Shown here piece by piece: positions 55,801-62,294 of a stretch of DNA of 64,000 nucleotides; position 1 is the stretch's first letter; each line of letters begins with the position of its first letter. The notes below the pieces were generated by a model. It saw only the letters and a program-made list of their open reading frames with translations. It had not been told where the DNA came from and made no database searches. Source of the DNA: Clostridia bacterium (GTDB taxonomy: Bacteria; Bacillota; Clostridia; Lachnospirales; Lachnospiraceae); the NCBI GenBank assembly GCA_910574475.1, contig CAJTAT010000002.1, forward strand, positions 123,077 through 187,076. Direction: 5' to 3'. The position numbers and the translations under genes are program-made.

Positions 55801-55987
55801 TTTTTACCACAAATTCCCTTATAATTTTTTGAGACTGTTCCATCATATAGGAGGGGTGAGTATCAAAATAGCAATAGTTGCCTTTCATATATTCATCAAT
55901 TAAATTTTTTGATTTTATCCAATCAATTTCTTCATTTTGTTGTGGCATACGCATAATGCCAAAACCTAACTCTGGATGACTCCCCAT
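52883..55987 (-). CDS. Fusion: aldo/keto reductase + 2x[4Fe-4S] ferredoxin + MenD-like ThDP enzyme + Rossmann-like module
   Basis: 1034 residues in four parts. About 1-270: a COG1453-type aldo/keto reductase with the tetrad Asp42, Tyr47, Lys74, His108. About 270-350: two ferredoxin motifs (C276, C279, C282, C286 and C333, C336, C339, C343). About 370-905: a thiamine-diphosphate enzyme most like MenD, with the activating Glu near 416 in APDERSAAYMACG, CTGATASRNYIPGLTEAYY, and the ThDP/Mg motif GDLAFFYDMN...NNIRLLVINN. About 930-1030: the operon's small Rossmann-like module (EIVLWGCGYYFSKN, IRYVCDNNSEKW). Its job is unknown; the domains suggest redox plus C-C bond chemistry on a glycan precursor. 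Confidence 0.85.
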   Translation of the reverse strand: MGSHPELGFGIMRMPQQNEEIDWIKSKNLIDEYMKGNYCYFDTHPSYMMEQSQKIIREFVVKRYERESFFLANKMPYVGIHSYNDYFMIFNKELRECGVEYFDYYLLHAVSKDIFEMHEKYGGFDFLKELKKTGSAKKIGLSFHDNSELLEKILDKHPEIDFVQLQINYMDWENPVIQSRACYETARKYNKPIIVMEPLKGGSLSKGENSKEHARMALQFVKELPGIQVILSGMSEIEHIKENRLTLSKSNSKEKITPSVYYNLRKEMEEQNVIPCTECKYCTLECPKGIKIPDIFSLINSYYRPGEHDKTIYGRMDMLYKNTILNNGAAGQCIKCGMCERRCPQKISIRENLRKAVDLFEKNYFYTSERNAQILIYLMREYGIKKLIVSPGATNAAFVYSVQQDGFFEIYSAPDERSAAYMACGLAKESGEAVALSCTGATASRNYIPGLTEAYYTNIPILVITSAQPSVRIGHNLPQVIDRTKMQNDIVKMSVEMPNIKDDEDEWNCIINANKALNELWYKSPGPVHINLVTTYNNDFSVKKLPHARVIRRIQTEKNCPDICSGRIGIFCGAHGEWDSGLTAVVDTFCRRYGAFVICDHTSNYSGKYRCTPSFGRKQIWEDFLFQMDLLIHIGDISGAYFPINAKEVWRVHPNGNYCDTFRSLSYVFEMEEKAFFNMYVVLASEKDEESKGVELPSLQGKRDEISLELPFSNAWIASQTAQKLPQNTVLHLGILNSLRVWNFYEIPKSVRAYSNTGGFGIDGCLSTLVGASLANSQKLYFGVLGDLAFFYDMNVLGNRHIGNNIRLLVINNGCGTEFKNYNHAANILGNHTDLFIAAKGHYGNKSKDLLKNYAEGLGFIYKSASTKDEYLTILPELVSLEKKEKSIVVEIFTDSYAESEALRLLNMEEVQESIEEDKLELPEWFKGMPEKEIVLWGCGYYFSKNLSKVEQYSKIRYVCDNNSEKWNTEILPGISCISPEELKKKENIFVVIMLEDAKIGFDIAHQLQMMGIYHFDMVDKWLMYAKKWRNLNE

Positions 55988-57123
55988 ATATTTACTCCAT
56001 CCTTTGATTTTTTATCTCTAATTTTTCTTTCCCTTTTTAATAGTGCTTTATACAAGGGAAGCGATACAGGTGAAACTTCTATCTGGATTTCATTTTCCCT
56101 TATTGGGTAAAATACCCTATTATTTTCATTTGATAAATCACTAATTAACTTTTCAAGCTGAATTTCACAATATAGATTCAAACTATCATTTTGCTCTGGA
56201 TATTTCCATTGGAACAAACCATCAACATTCTGTGATAGTATTCCTTGTCTTTCTGAATATCTGTAAAAGAAGTATTGCCCTTCGTATATTTCTATTTTCT
56301 GCTTACGAGTATTTGTATCTATCATAAGTGTCTTATTTTGTAACATTCCTGGAAAAATCAGCTTTCCATCGACATACTGAACCCCCAAAAAATTATATAT
56401 TAAACTGTCAAATTCTTCTGGCAAAGGAAAATACTCCGTCTTATCTTTTCCATCCCATTTTACTATAGGGGTGCCTGTCCTTGGGGACAGCCAGTAATAT
56501 TCTCCATCCCATGCAATCCCCGAATAGCAAAAACCATACTCCCCAACTTCATGCCATTCAAAATCAAATGTATTAAGATCTATCTTTAAAACATAATTAT
56601 TTAAACAGGATGCCAAAAGTAATTGATTCTCTTTTAAACAAAAATCACTTCGAAAATAACCTTCTATTCCGTTTTTTAAAGGTTTCAAAAAAGTATATGG
56701 CTCTGTTAAATAGTCTAATTCATAAGTATCTATATTCATCCGTATAATCGCTGGATAATTACTCCCAATCAAAAATAAATTATTTTTATATTCAGCTGCT
56801 CGAAAAATTTCTTTGTGGAAGTCTCCATCTGTCATGTATTTTCGCTCTAATCCTTTCCACTGAGCAGTTTTCAAATCATATATCCATATTTTTTTTGCCG
56901 TCATAGGAATCAAAATTAGTTCTTCTCTGTTCCGATTATATATAATTCCTGCACACAAACGTCTTGCCAAGACATTTTCCTCTGGCATTATGCCTAAAAA
57001 TGTAATTCTATTTGAATCCAAGTCAGTAGTATATAAAGCGTTCCAGTCTCTGGAGAAAAAATAGATTCTGTTTTCTATCAGGACACAATCTTCCATAATA
57101 ACTTTTATACTATCGTGCTTCAT
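55966..57123 (-). CDS. Hypothetical beta-propeller-like protein
   Basis: 385 residues, no signal peptide. Repeated strands of the form NRIYFFSRDWNALYTTDL, ELILIPMTAKKIWIYDL, NLFLIGSNYPAIIRMNI, QLLLASCLNNYVLKIDL, KLIFPGMLQNKTLMI suggest six or so propeller blades. No catalytic motif seen. It overlaps the start of the fusion gene by 22 bp. It is the first gene of the polysaccharide operon after the terminator at 57183. Confidence 0.6.
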   Translation of the reverse strand: MKHDSIKVIMEDCVLIENRIYFFSRDWNALYTTDLDSNRITFLGIMPEENVLARRLCAGIIYNRNREELILIPMTAKKIWIYDLKTAQWKGLERKYMTDGDFHKEIFRAAEYKNNLFLIGSNYPAIIRMNIDTYELDYLTEPYTFLKPLKNGIEGYFRSDFCLKENQLLLASCLNNYVLKIDLNTFDFEWHEVGEYGFCYSGIAWDGEYYWLSPRTGTPIVKWDGKDKTEYFPLPEEFDSLIYNFLGVQYVDGKLIFPGMLQNKTLMIDTNTRKQKIEIYEGQYFFYRYSERQGILSQNVDGLFQWKYPEQNDSLNLYCEIQLEKLISDLSNENNRVFYPIRENEIQIEVSPVSLPLYKALLKRERKIRDKKSKDGVNIWGVIQS

Positions 57124-57182
57124 ATAGCCACCACCCTATTTTGTAATGATACAATTAACCCTATAAATAAGAATAATTTAAA

Positions 57183-57211
57183 GTCGGCTCTACATGAATT
57201 GTAGAGCCGAC
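57183..57211 (-). terminator. Terminator of the surface-protein operon
   Basis: GTCGGCTCTACA (57183-57194), 5-nt loop, TGTAGAGCCGAC (57200-57211): a perfect 12-bp stem just after the stop of the surface protein gene, with a T-rich tail on the minus strand. It separates the surface-protein operon from the polysaccharide operon. Confidence 0.85.
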
Positions 57212-57223
57212 CCATTTATTTCT

Positions 57224-58507
57224 CTACTGAATTGTAACTACTTCTTCTGCCCCATTACTTAATGCTATTTTAAGTTTTCCACCTACATTATTGGAAAGCA
57301 TACTAGCTGTAACTGTGAGCTTTCCATTAGCAAAAGTATAATTGGTTCCCGATGCACAAACAGCTTCTGCACCAGTTGTTTTCACTAATGTTACTTTAGA
57401 AACTGTTACTCCATCTTTAATTGTAATAGTATTTGATGTTGAACTGATTGTCTTACTTGAAAGTGCTGACGGTTCTGCATACAGTCCGTATGTACAGTCA
57501 TCCTTTACCTCATCATATTTGCTTGCAGTAACACCTACGATATCATATTTAATTGTCACCTTACTGATATCTGTATTTGACCATGACTCCTGCCCACCAG
57601 ACAAAGCACCAATATAACGGAAGGCTGCCTTTCCATCTGTATCTGCATTAGCAGTTCCACCATACACATACAGTTTACTTGCATCTAAACTATCTTTAGC
57701 TGTTGCCGTTTCTGCCGCTGTGTAATATACTTCACCAGCTGCTTGTGTATGAGAGTCACCTCTTTCTACCAAAGTCAAGGATTGAGTATCTGCTGCTGCT
57801 GCCGTTGCAACATATACATTATCTGCAGCAATTAATGCATCCAATGCATCTTGATCCGCGACTGTCTTTGCTGTCAGTTCATAAAACTGTGCATAATTAA
57901 TCTTACTGGCATCTTCATTAGCATTTAGCATTGTATATGCTACAGTACCTGCACCTTTCTGCAGATAAAATACCTGAGTTGCTTTTCCTTTTGCCGCATC
58001 GGCATCAGTCCCTTGAACAAATGTAACCACATTTGCATTGCTCTCAGTCAAAGTAGCAATAGTTTCTGGTGTGTCGGCTACTGGTGTATCTGCGTTTGGA
58101 TCACTAGTATCCGTAGTAACATCATCATAATCACCAGCTGCTGTCTGCGCTGCAACACCTATCCATGCCTCTCCAGCTTTAACTGAATTTGTTGCGCCCT
58201 CTTTAGTTGCTACAAGCTTTGTCGCTGTTCCCAGCACTGCTGTAGATTCTACTGTTACTTTCACATCTACTGCGCTCTTATTTTCCATCTCAAACTCAGT
58301 TGATGAAATTTGTGTTCCAGGATTGGCCATCATAAACTGATCGACAGCAACAGCCATCGATGTGGGAACCTCTACCCTAATTACAGCAGTCTTAGTAGTA
58401 ACATCTACGTCAACCTCACCGCCATCAGCCGCCATAACTGGCATAGCCATCTGTGCTGCTACAAACGCGCCTGCTACAGCAGTTGATAAAAACCTTTTAG
58501 CCTTCAT
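57224..58507 (-). CDS. Secreted Ala/Thr/Asp-rich surface protein
   Basis: 427 residues with a signal peptide (MKAKRFLSTAVAGAFVAAQM, cleavage after VMAA near 27). The body is acidic and small-residue rich, with a beta-type start (TTKTAVIRVEVPTSMAVAV, FEMENKSAVDVKVTVEST) seen in WxL-like and pilin-like surface proteins of Lachnospiraceae. No LPXTG or WxL motif. AAGGAGG precedes the ATG. It is the last gene of a three-gene set. Probably a major exported structural protein; no family I can name. Confidence 0.7.
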   Translation of the reverse strand: MKAKRFLSTAVAGAFVAAQMAMPVMAADGGEVDVDVTTKTAVIRVEVPTSMAVAVDQFMMANPGTQISSTEFEMENKSAVDVKVTVESTAVLGTATKLVATKEGATNSVKAGEAWIGVAAQTAAGDYDDVTTDTSDPNADTPVADTPETIATLTESNANVVTFVQGTDADAAKGKATQVFYLQKGAGTVAYTMLNANEDASKINYAQFYELTAKTVADQDALDALIAADNVYVATAAAADTQSLTLVERGDSHTQAAGEVYYTAAETATAKDSLDASKLYVYGGTANADTDGKAAFRYIGALSGGQESWSNTDISKVTIKYDIVGVTASKYDEVKDDCTYGLYAEPSALSSKTISSTSNTITIKDGVTVSKVTLVKTTGAEAVCASGTNYTFANGKLTVTASMLSNNVGGKLKIALSNGAEEVVTIQ

Positions 58508-58587
58508 CTCTTTTCCTCCTTGAAATATATAATTTTATGTTATATATAACCATTGCACCTCAATAATACATGCAATAATTACCAAAA

Positions 58588-59094
58588 TTAATTCTCTACT
58601 GTGATGGTTACATTGAAGCCAGCATTACTATAATCTGTATAAGTTCCATCCTCTGCCTCATTCAGCAGATACACCATACATACCGCATCATACGTCCCAG
58701 CATCCAGATCCACATCCAGCTTAAAGGGCGGAACCTGTGAGCCGACAGGAATTACTCCTGTGGAGAACACCACTTCTTCTGTATCCGCCAACAGAATTTC
58801 ACATCTGATAGGCTTTGTGTTGTTTGGGGAATTTCCAAGAATCGCATTGGTAGTTTCCGATGTCCCATTAGGAAATGACCAGTCTGTATTCATATACGTT
58901 TCGAAGTACCCCTCTTTTACTTCCGCATCCATATCTTCCTTTATTTGCTGATAGTTTTCTTCCGTTATGGTATACCCCTCAGTCTCCGGCTCTTCCTTTC
59001 TTGTCAGCATAAATATCAGCACTCCAATAATAGCAACCAGCACTACAATACAGCCGATCATAATCGCCACTTTCTTATTGTTTTTCTTTTCCAT
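58588..59094 (-). CDS. Membrane-anchored small surface protein
   Basis: 168 residues: short basic N-terminus, one membrane segment (about 9-30, VAIMIGCIVVLVAIIGVLIFML), then an acidic linker and a beta-sandwich-like domain (IRCEILLADTEEVVFSTGVI, PPFKLDVDLDAGTYDAVCMVYLLNE, DYSNAGFNVTITVE). It is predicted type II anchored, facing outward. It lies between the two secreted proteins and may anchor or assemble them. Confidence 0.7.
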   Translation of the reverse strand: MEKKNNKKVAIMIGCIVVLVAIIGVLIFMLTRKEEPETEGYTITEENYQQIKEDMDAEVKEGYFETYMNTDWSFPNGTSETTNAILGNSPNNTKPIRCEILLADTEEVVFSTGVIPVGSQVPPFKLDVDLDAGTYDAVCMVYLLNEAEDGTYTDYSNAGFNVTITVEN

Positions 59095-59137
59095 ATACTC
59101 CTCCCGATTTACCTTTCAAATCTTCTGCATATAACTT

Positions 59138-60391
59138 TTAATCAATATTCCAGGAATATGTCGCTGTCATCTTCACAGCGCCCTCTTTCCATTCTGACAT
59201 CTGATTCTCTTCGCCCATAAAATCCACAGAGATATCTTCTCCAGGCTTCACTTCCACTTCATATCCAATGCTCTCCTGAGTCAAAGCCGCCTTCTCACCA
59301 TTTTCAAGTACCATTTCTGCACCTACAGAGTAAGGCTTATGGCTGTCATCGTCAGCAATTCCTTCCTGGCCTGTTATATCTGCCTTTTCATTTCCCTTTT
59401 CCTGGTTCTCCCATTCAATATCTTCCAAAACCAATCTACCTACAGTTTCTCCACTATTCCGCAAAAGATACTGAGCAAAGACAATCTCTTCATTTTCACT
59501 TTCTTCCCAGGAATCCAAAACCACTTTCCACTCCTGTGGCTCATTCAGATCTACGATTTCTCTATGTTCTCCTTCACCATTTTCCTGACTATCTTTCTTG
59601 TCTTGCAGGTTATCACTACCTGACTCCTTATCTTCTTCCTGAGAATCTTCTCCTGTCAGTGAGTCCTTATCTTCCGGCGTTTCTTCCCCTTCTACAGGTT
59701 CTTGCTTCTCAACTCCATCCTTTTGAACTTTCTCTTTCCCTTCTTCTAATGGGTCGTCTGCCGCGTCTGCTTTCTCTTCTACAGAAGCCTCCCCCTCTGT
59801 CTTCCAGGAATACACTCCTTCTACTTCGATATCGCCATTTTTCCAGGGATCAGCAGCATTTTCATTCAACTCACCCTGAAAGCAGACAGATAGCTCCTCC
59901 CCAGGCACCATCTCTATCTCATATTCTGAGACTTCCTCTGAGAGAATGAGTTCATCTCCATTTCCAAAGACCATTTTCATATAAAGGGACTTGCTTTCAT
60001 CGTCATGCAACCCTTCATTCTCAGCCCTGACAGTTACCCCACTGTTTTCCTGGGGTTTGCATGCAAAAGACAATACCAGCGTGCCTGGAGCTTCTCCGGC
60101 ATTTTGTATGGTATATTCTTCCGAATAAATCTGAGTCTTCCCATCCAATTCCCAGGGATCCAGGACAACTCCCAGCTTCTGAGGGATCTGCAGACTCGTC
60201 AGCTCTGACATCTCACTTTCGCCGTCAGCAGCTTCTTTTTCGTTTGCATCCGGCTCCTCCTCTTTCACATCGGAAATACTGGATCCAGGATCATCCTCCA
60301 TCTGTGCAGCCATCGCTGTCATTTCCAGAGAAGAACTACTAAGCCCAATAACTAAGGCAGCTAAAACTGCCATATACTTTTTCATTGGCAC
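59138..60391 (-). CDS. Secreted acidic protein with duplicated beta domain
   Basis: 417 residues with a signal peptide (MPMKKYMAVLAALVIGLSS, cleavage near MAAQ). Two related domains, about 70-205 and 290-417, share the order LGVVLDPWE / WKVVLDSWE, YTIQNAGEAPGTLVL / YLLRNSGETVGRLVL, YEIEMVPGEELSVCFQGE / YEVEVKPGEDISVDFMGE and VYSWKTE / TYSWNID. A ~80-residue Glu/Asp/Lys/Ser linker joins them. AGGAGG precedes the start. It is the first gene of the surface set, directly downstream of the TnpB-like gene. Confidence 0.75.
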   Translation of the reverse strand: MPMKKYMAVLAALVIGLSSSSLEMTAMAAQMEDDPGSSISDVKEEEPDANEKEAADGESEMSELTSLQIPQKLGVVLDPWELDGKTQIYSEEYTIQNAGEAPGTLVLSFACKPQENSGVTVRAENEGLHDDESKSLYMKMVFGNGDELILSEEVSEYEIEMVPGEELSVCFQGELNENAADPWKNGDIEVEGVYSWKTEGEASVEEKADAADDPLEEGKEKVQKDGVEKQEPVEGEETPEDKDSLTGEDSQEEDKESGSDNLQDKKDSQENGEGEHREIVDLNEPQEWKVVLDSWEESENEEIVFAQYLLRNSGETVGRLVLEDIEWENQEKGNEKADITGQEGIADDDSHKPYSVGAEMVLENGEKAALTQESIGYEVEVKPGEDISVDFMGEENQMSEWKEGAVKMTATYSWNID

Positions 60392-60446
60392 TGCCTCCTG
60401 TTCTCACTTTTTCAAATAAGACATATTGGTCATCCATCTGGATGAT

Positions 60447-60664
60447 GTAGGGATTTCCATCCCCACTTCGCTCCCTGGTACATCACGTCCCTTCGTGTTC
60501 CCAAGGTCTTGGCATACCCAATACGCAGATTTTTCATTCTCTGCCTTCTAATGCCGTAAAATGTTTTCTTTATCACAAACGCACTCTCCAGTCCAGGATT
60601 CCAGCCCTGGTAAAGCCCTGGTTCATCGCCATGGTTTATCTGGAACGGCGTTCTTATGATCTTT
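60447..60664 (-). ncRNA. Candidate guide (omega-type) RNA downstream of the TnpB-like gene
   Basis: TnpB genes are usually followed by an RNA scaffold whose last hairpin precedes the guide. The ~215 nt after the stop hold several stems (CCAGG-8 nt-CCTGG among them) and end in a perfect hairpin, GTGGGGAT, tetraloop GGAA, ATCCCTAC (60447-60466). If this is the scaffold end, the guide would begin at 60446 with ATCATCCAGATGG. No conserved RNA family is confirmed. Against it, the putative guide overlaps a dyad (TCATCCA/TGGATGA, 60430-60445) that could simply be an operator for the downstream gene. Confidence 0.4.
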
Positions 60665-61996
60665 CTAATTTGCTTTTGCCCTCCCGCGGTTTAGGACGTT
60701 TCGTGCAGTATTGGTCTTTTCCTCTGCACAGTATCCGCAAGCATCGCAGGTAAAATTTCCGTCTTTCTTGCTTCCTGTTGCTCCACAACAGCTACATTCA
60801 TTGCTGATACCTTTTCCAAATACTTCCATCAGCTTCACTGACTGTTCCTCACACTTCTGTTCCAGTCGCTTACGAATGTATCCTCGCTGCCACATGGTAA
60901 TAGAATTGTTAATCTTTTTATTCCTTCCACCTATCTGTGACTTTGGAAGTTTTGCAATGTAGACGGTCTCTGGCTGTTCCTCCTGGAGGAATCGATTCAG
61001 TTCATGATTAATATAACTGTGCATCTGCTCTTCAAGCCGTCTCTTTTTCGCGTTGTATTTCTTGCGCCCAGGATTATCGCTGCGATTATTTTTGTAGATT
61101 CCCGTTTGTTTCCGCATCCATTCTGCGTACTCCGTCTGGTATTTTCCTAATTCTTCCCCATAGCTGTGACCTTGATCTGTCGTCAGCATGGTAAGAATTC
61201 CCACGGAAATTCCAACCTCATTCGTATAGTCTGCATGAGTGTGAACTGTTACATTGACCGGTACATCAATCTCAATACCGTCCTCCCGGGATTTTAATTT
61301 GATGTAGAGCTGGCTCTTATATTGGTTGCTGTCTGTCAGTGGTACGAAGATACGTTTCCTTTTTTCCTTTGTGGAAATGTAAATTCCCTTTTCACTGCCA
61401 TGACTGTCAGCCTGTTCTCCATAGCGATAAGCTCGCTCTGTAATAGCGAAACCATTTGCTGCATCTGTGTGTATCTTTGTATGGTATTTTCTCACTTGCC
61501 TACACAGATAGCGGCCTAATTTTTCTGTATCCACTTCCTGAGCCAGGTTTTCATATTTTTCCTGAATATCTTTTGGCAGTTTTACTGGCTTTTGATTTAA
61601 TACAGCTTCAAAAGCATTGGGAACCTTCATTAAAAAGCGAAGATAGTGTTTTTCCTCAAAGCTCAGGCTCGCGTTCTTATTCACCAGTTCCAGAATCTTG
61701 GACTTTGTATGGGTCCATTGGCACCTGATATCGCCAAGTGCATCAAACATGGCAAGATAAAAATACACAGATGGCAAACCAAGCTGTGCGCGCAGCCCAT
61801 CTTTCGTCATCTCGTTTTGGACTGTATATCCAGGATATAGCTTTGACAGACTGCCGATCCCGCCATAGCGGGTGTACACATAATTCTTTACTTTGCAGTA
61901 ATCATTTGCTATTTCATATAGTTTTTCCATATCCTCCACAGGAATTGGGTATTTACTATATTGGTGTACTGTCTTGCATATGGTTTTTGATGACAT
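60665..61996 (-). CDS. TnpB-family protein lacking RuvC catalytic residues (TldR-like)
   Basis: 443 residues from ATG 61996. It has the TnpB layout: N-terminal helical/OB-like region, RuvC-like core from ~255, Zn ribbon with C401, C404, C417, C420, and the ending TNTARNVLNRG. The three catalytic acids are gone: Ser264 sits where RuvC-I has Asp (VGISVGI against VGIDxGI), Ala348/Lys349 where RuvC-II has Glu/Asp (YIAKL), and Lys427 where RuvC-III has Asp (EEKTNTARN). No TnpA is nearby. Nuclease-dead TnpB relatives act as RNA-guided repressors. The gene is driven by the promoter at 62089 and lies directly upstream of the surface operon. Confidence 0.85.
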   Translation of the reverse strand: MSSKTICKTVHQYSKYPIPVEDMEKLYEIANDYCKVKNYVYTRYGGIGSLSKLYPGYTVQNEMTKDGLRAQLGLPSVYFYLAMFDALGDIRCQWTHTKSKILELVNKNASLSFEEKHYLRFLMKVPNAFEAVLNQKPVKLPKDIQEKYENLAQEVDTEKLGRYLCRQVRKYHTKIHTDAANGFAITERAYRYGEQADSHGSEKGIYISTKEKRKRIFVPLTDSNQYKSQLYIKLKSREDGIEIDVPVNVTVHTHADYTNEVGISVGILTMLTTDQGHSYGEELGKYQTEYAEWMRKQTGIYKNNRSDNPGRKKYNAKKRRLEEQMHSYINHELNRFLQEEQPETVYIAKLPKSQIGGRNKKINNSITMWQRGYIRKRLEQKCEEQSVKLMEVFGKGISNECSCCGATGSKKDGNFTCDACGYCAEEKTNTARNVLNRGRAKAN

Positions 61997-62060
61997 TATA
62001 ATTACCTTTAAAGCATGGGCTTTACCATACATATTTCGTAGAATGTTAAATTCTGCGAAA
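61529..62060. repeat. Left arm of a >=532-bp inverted repeat
   Basis: Matches 63469-64000 in reverse complement with no difference that I could find. It covers the 5' UTR and the first ~156 codons of the TnpB-like gene. Identity stops abruptly at 62060/63469, the inner edge of the palindromic site. On the outer side it continues past the window end, so its full length is unknown. Confidence 0.9.
62034..62060. other. Probable recombination site, left
   Basis: TTTCGTAGAAT, 5-bp centre GTTAA, ATTCTGCGAAA: 11-bp inverted arms with one mismatch, the form of a tyrosine-recombinase crossover site. It lies in the 5' UTR of the TnpB-like gene, 38 bp before its ATG. The asymmetric centre sets its direction, which is opposite to that of the right site. 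Confidence 0.7.
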
Positions 62061-62088
62061 GAAAATTCAACACAAAAACTCCAGACAT

Positions 62089-62117
62089 ATTATATACAAC
62101 AGCAAAATTTATGTCAA
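62089..62117 (-). promoter_or_regulatory. Consensus sigma-A promoter inside the invertible segment
   Basis: On the minus strand TTGACA (62112-62117), 17-bp spacer, TATAAT (62089-62094): a perfect match to the consensus. It points left, across the recombination site, into the TnpB-like gene and possibly the surface operon. It lies between the two inverted sites, so inversion would point it right. No equally good promoter faces right near 63420-63468. The rest of 62118-62294 is AT-rich leader ahead of the recombinase. Confidence 0.85.
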
Positions 62118-62294
62118 TTCTTTTCATAAAACGCAGCAAATTATGACAAGATAATATATGACACTGGTAACAATATGTTCTTTCTACTATGTATATCGGT
62201 ATCTTCCTCTGGCTTCTTAATAGTCTGGGGAAAATTTTTAACTAAGGAACATGCAATTACCGTCAAAATTATGGTCAAACAGGAGGTGCAATTT

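Noticed and set aside
61738..62001. Identical small frames at 61738-62001 (+) and 63528-63791 (-)
   Set aside because: They are shadows on the opposite strand of the duplicated TnpB-like gene; they match only because the DNA is repeated.
60665..62032. Active IS200/IS605 insertion sequence
   Set aside because: No TnpA gene is present, the RuvC catalytic residues are lost, and the left boundary is a tyrosine-recombinase-like site shared by both copies.
62175..62294. A 40-codon N-terminal extension of the recombinase
   Set aside because: The ATG at 62295 has AGGAGGT at good spacing and the usual family start; the extension has no ribosome site and resembles nothing.
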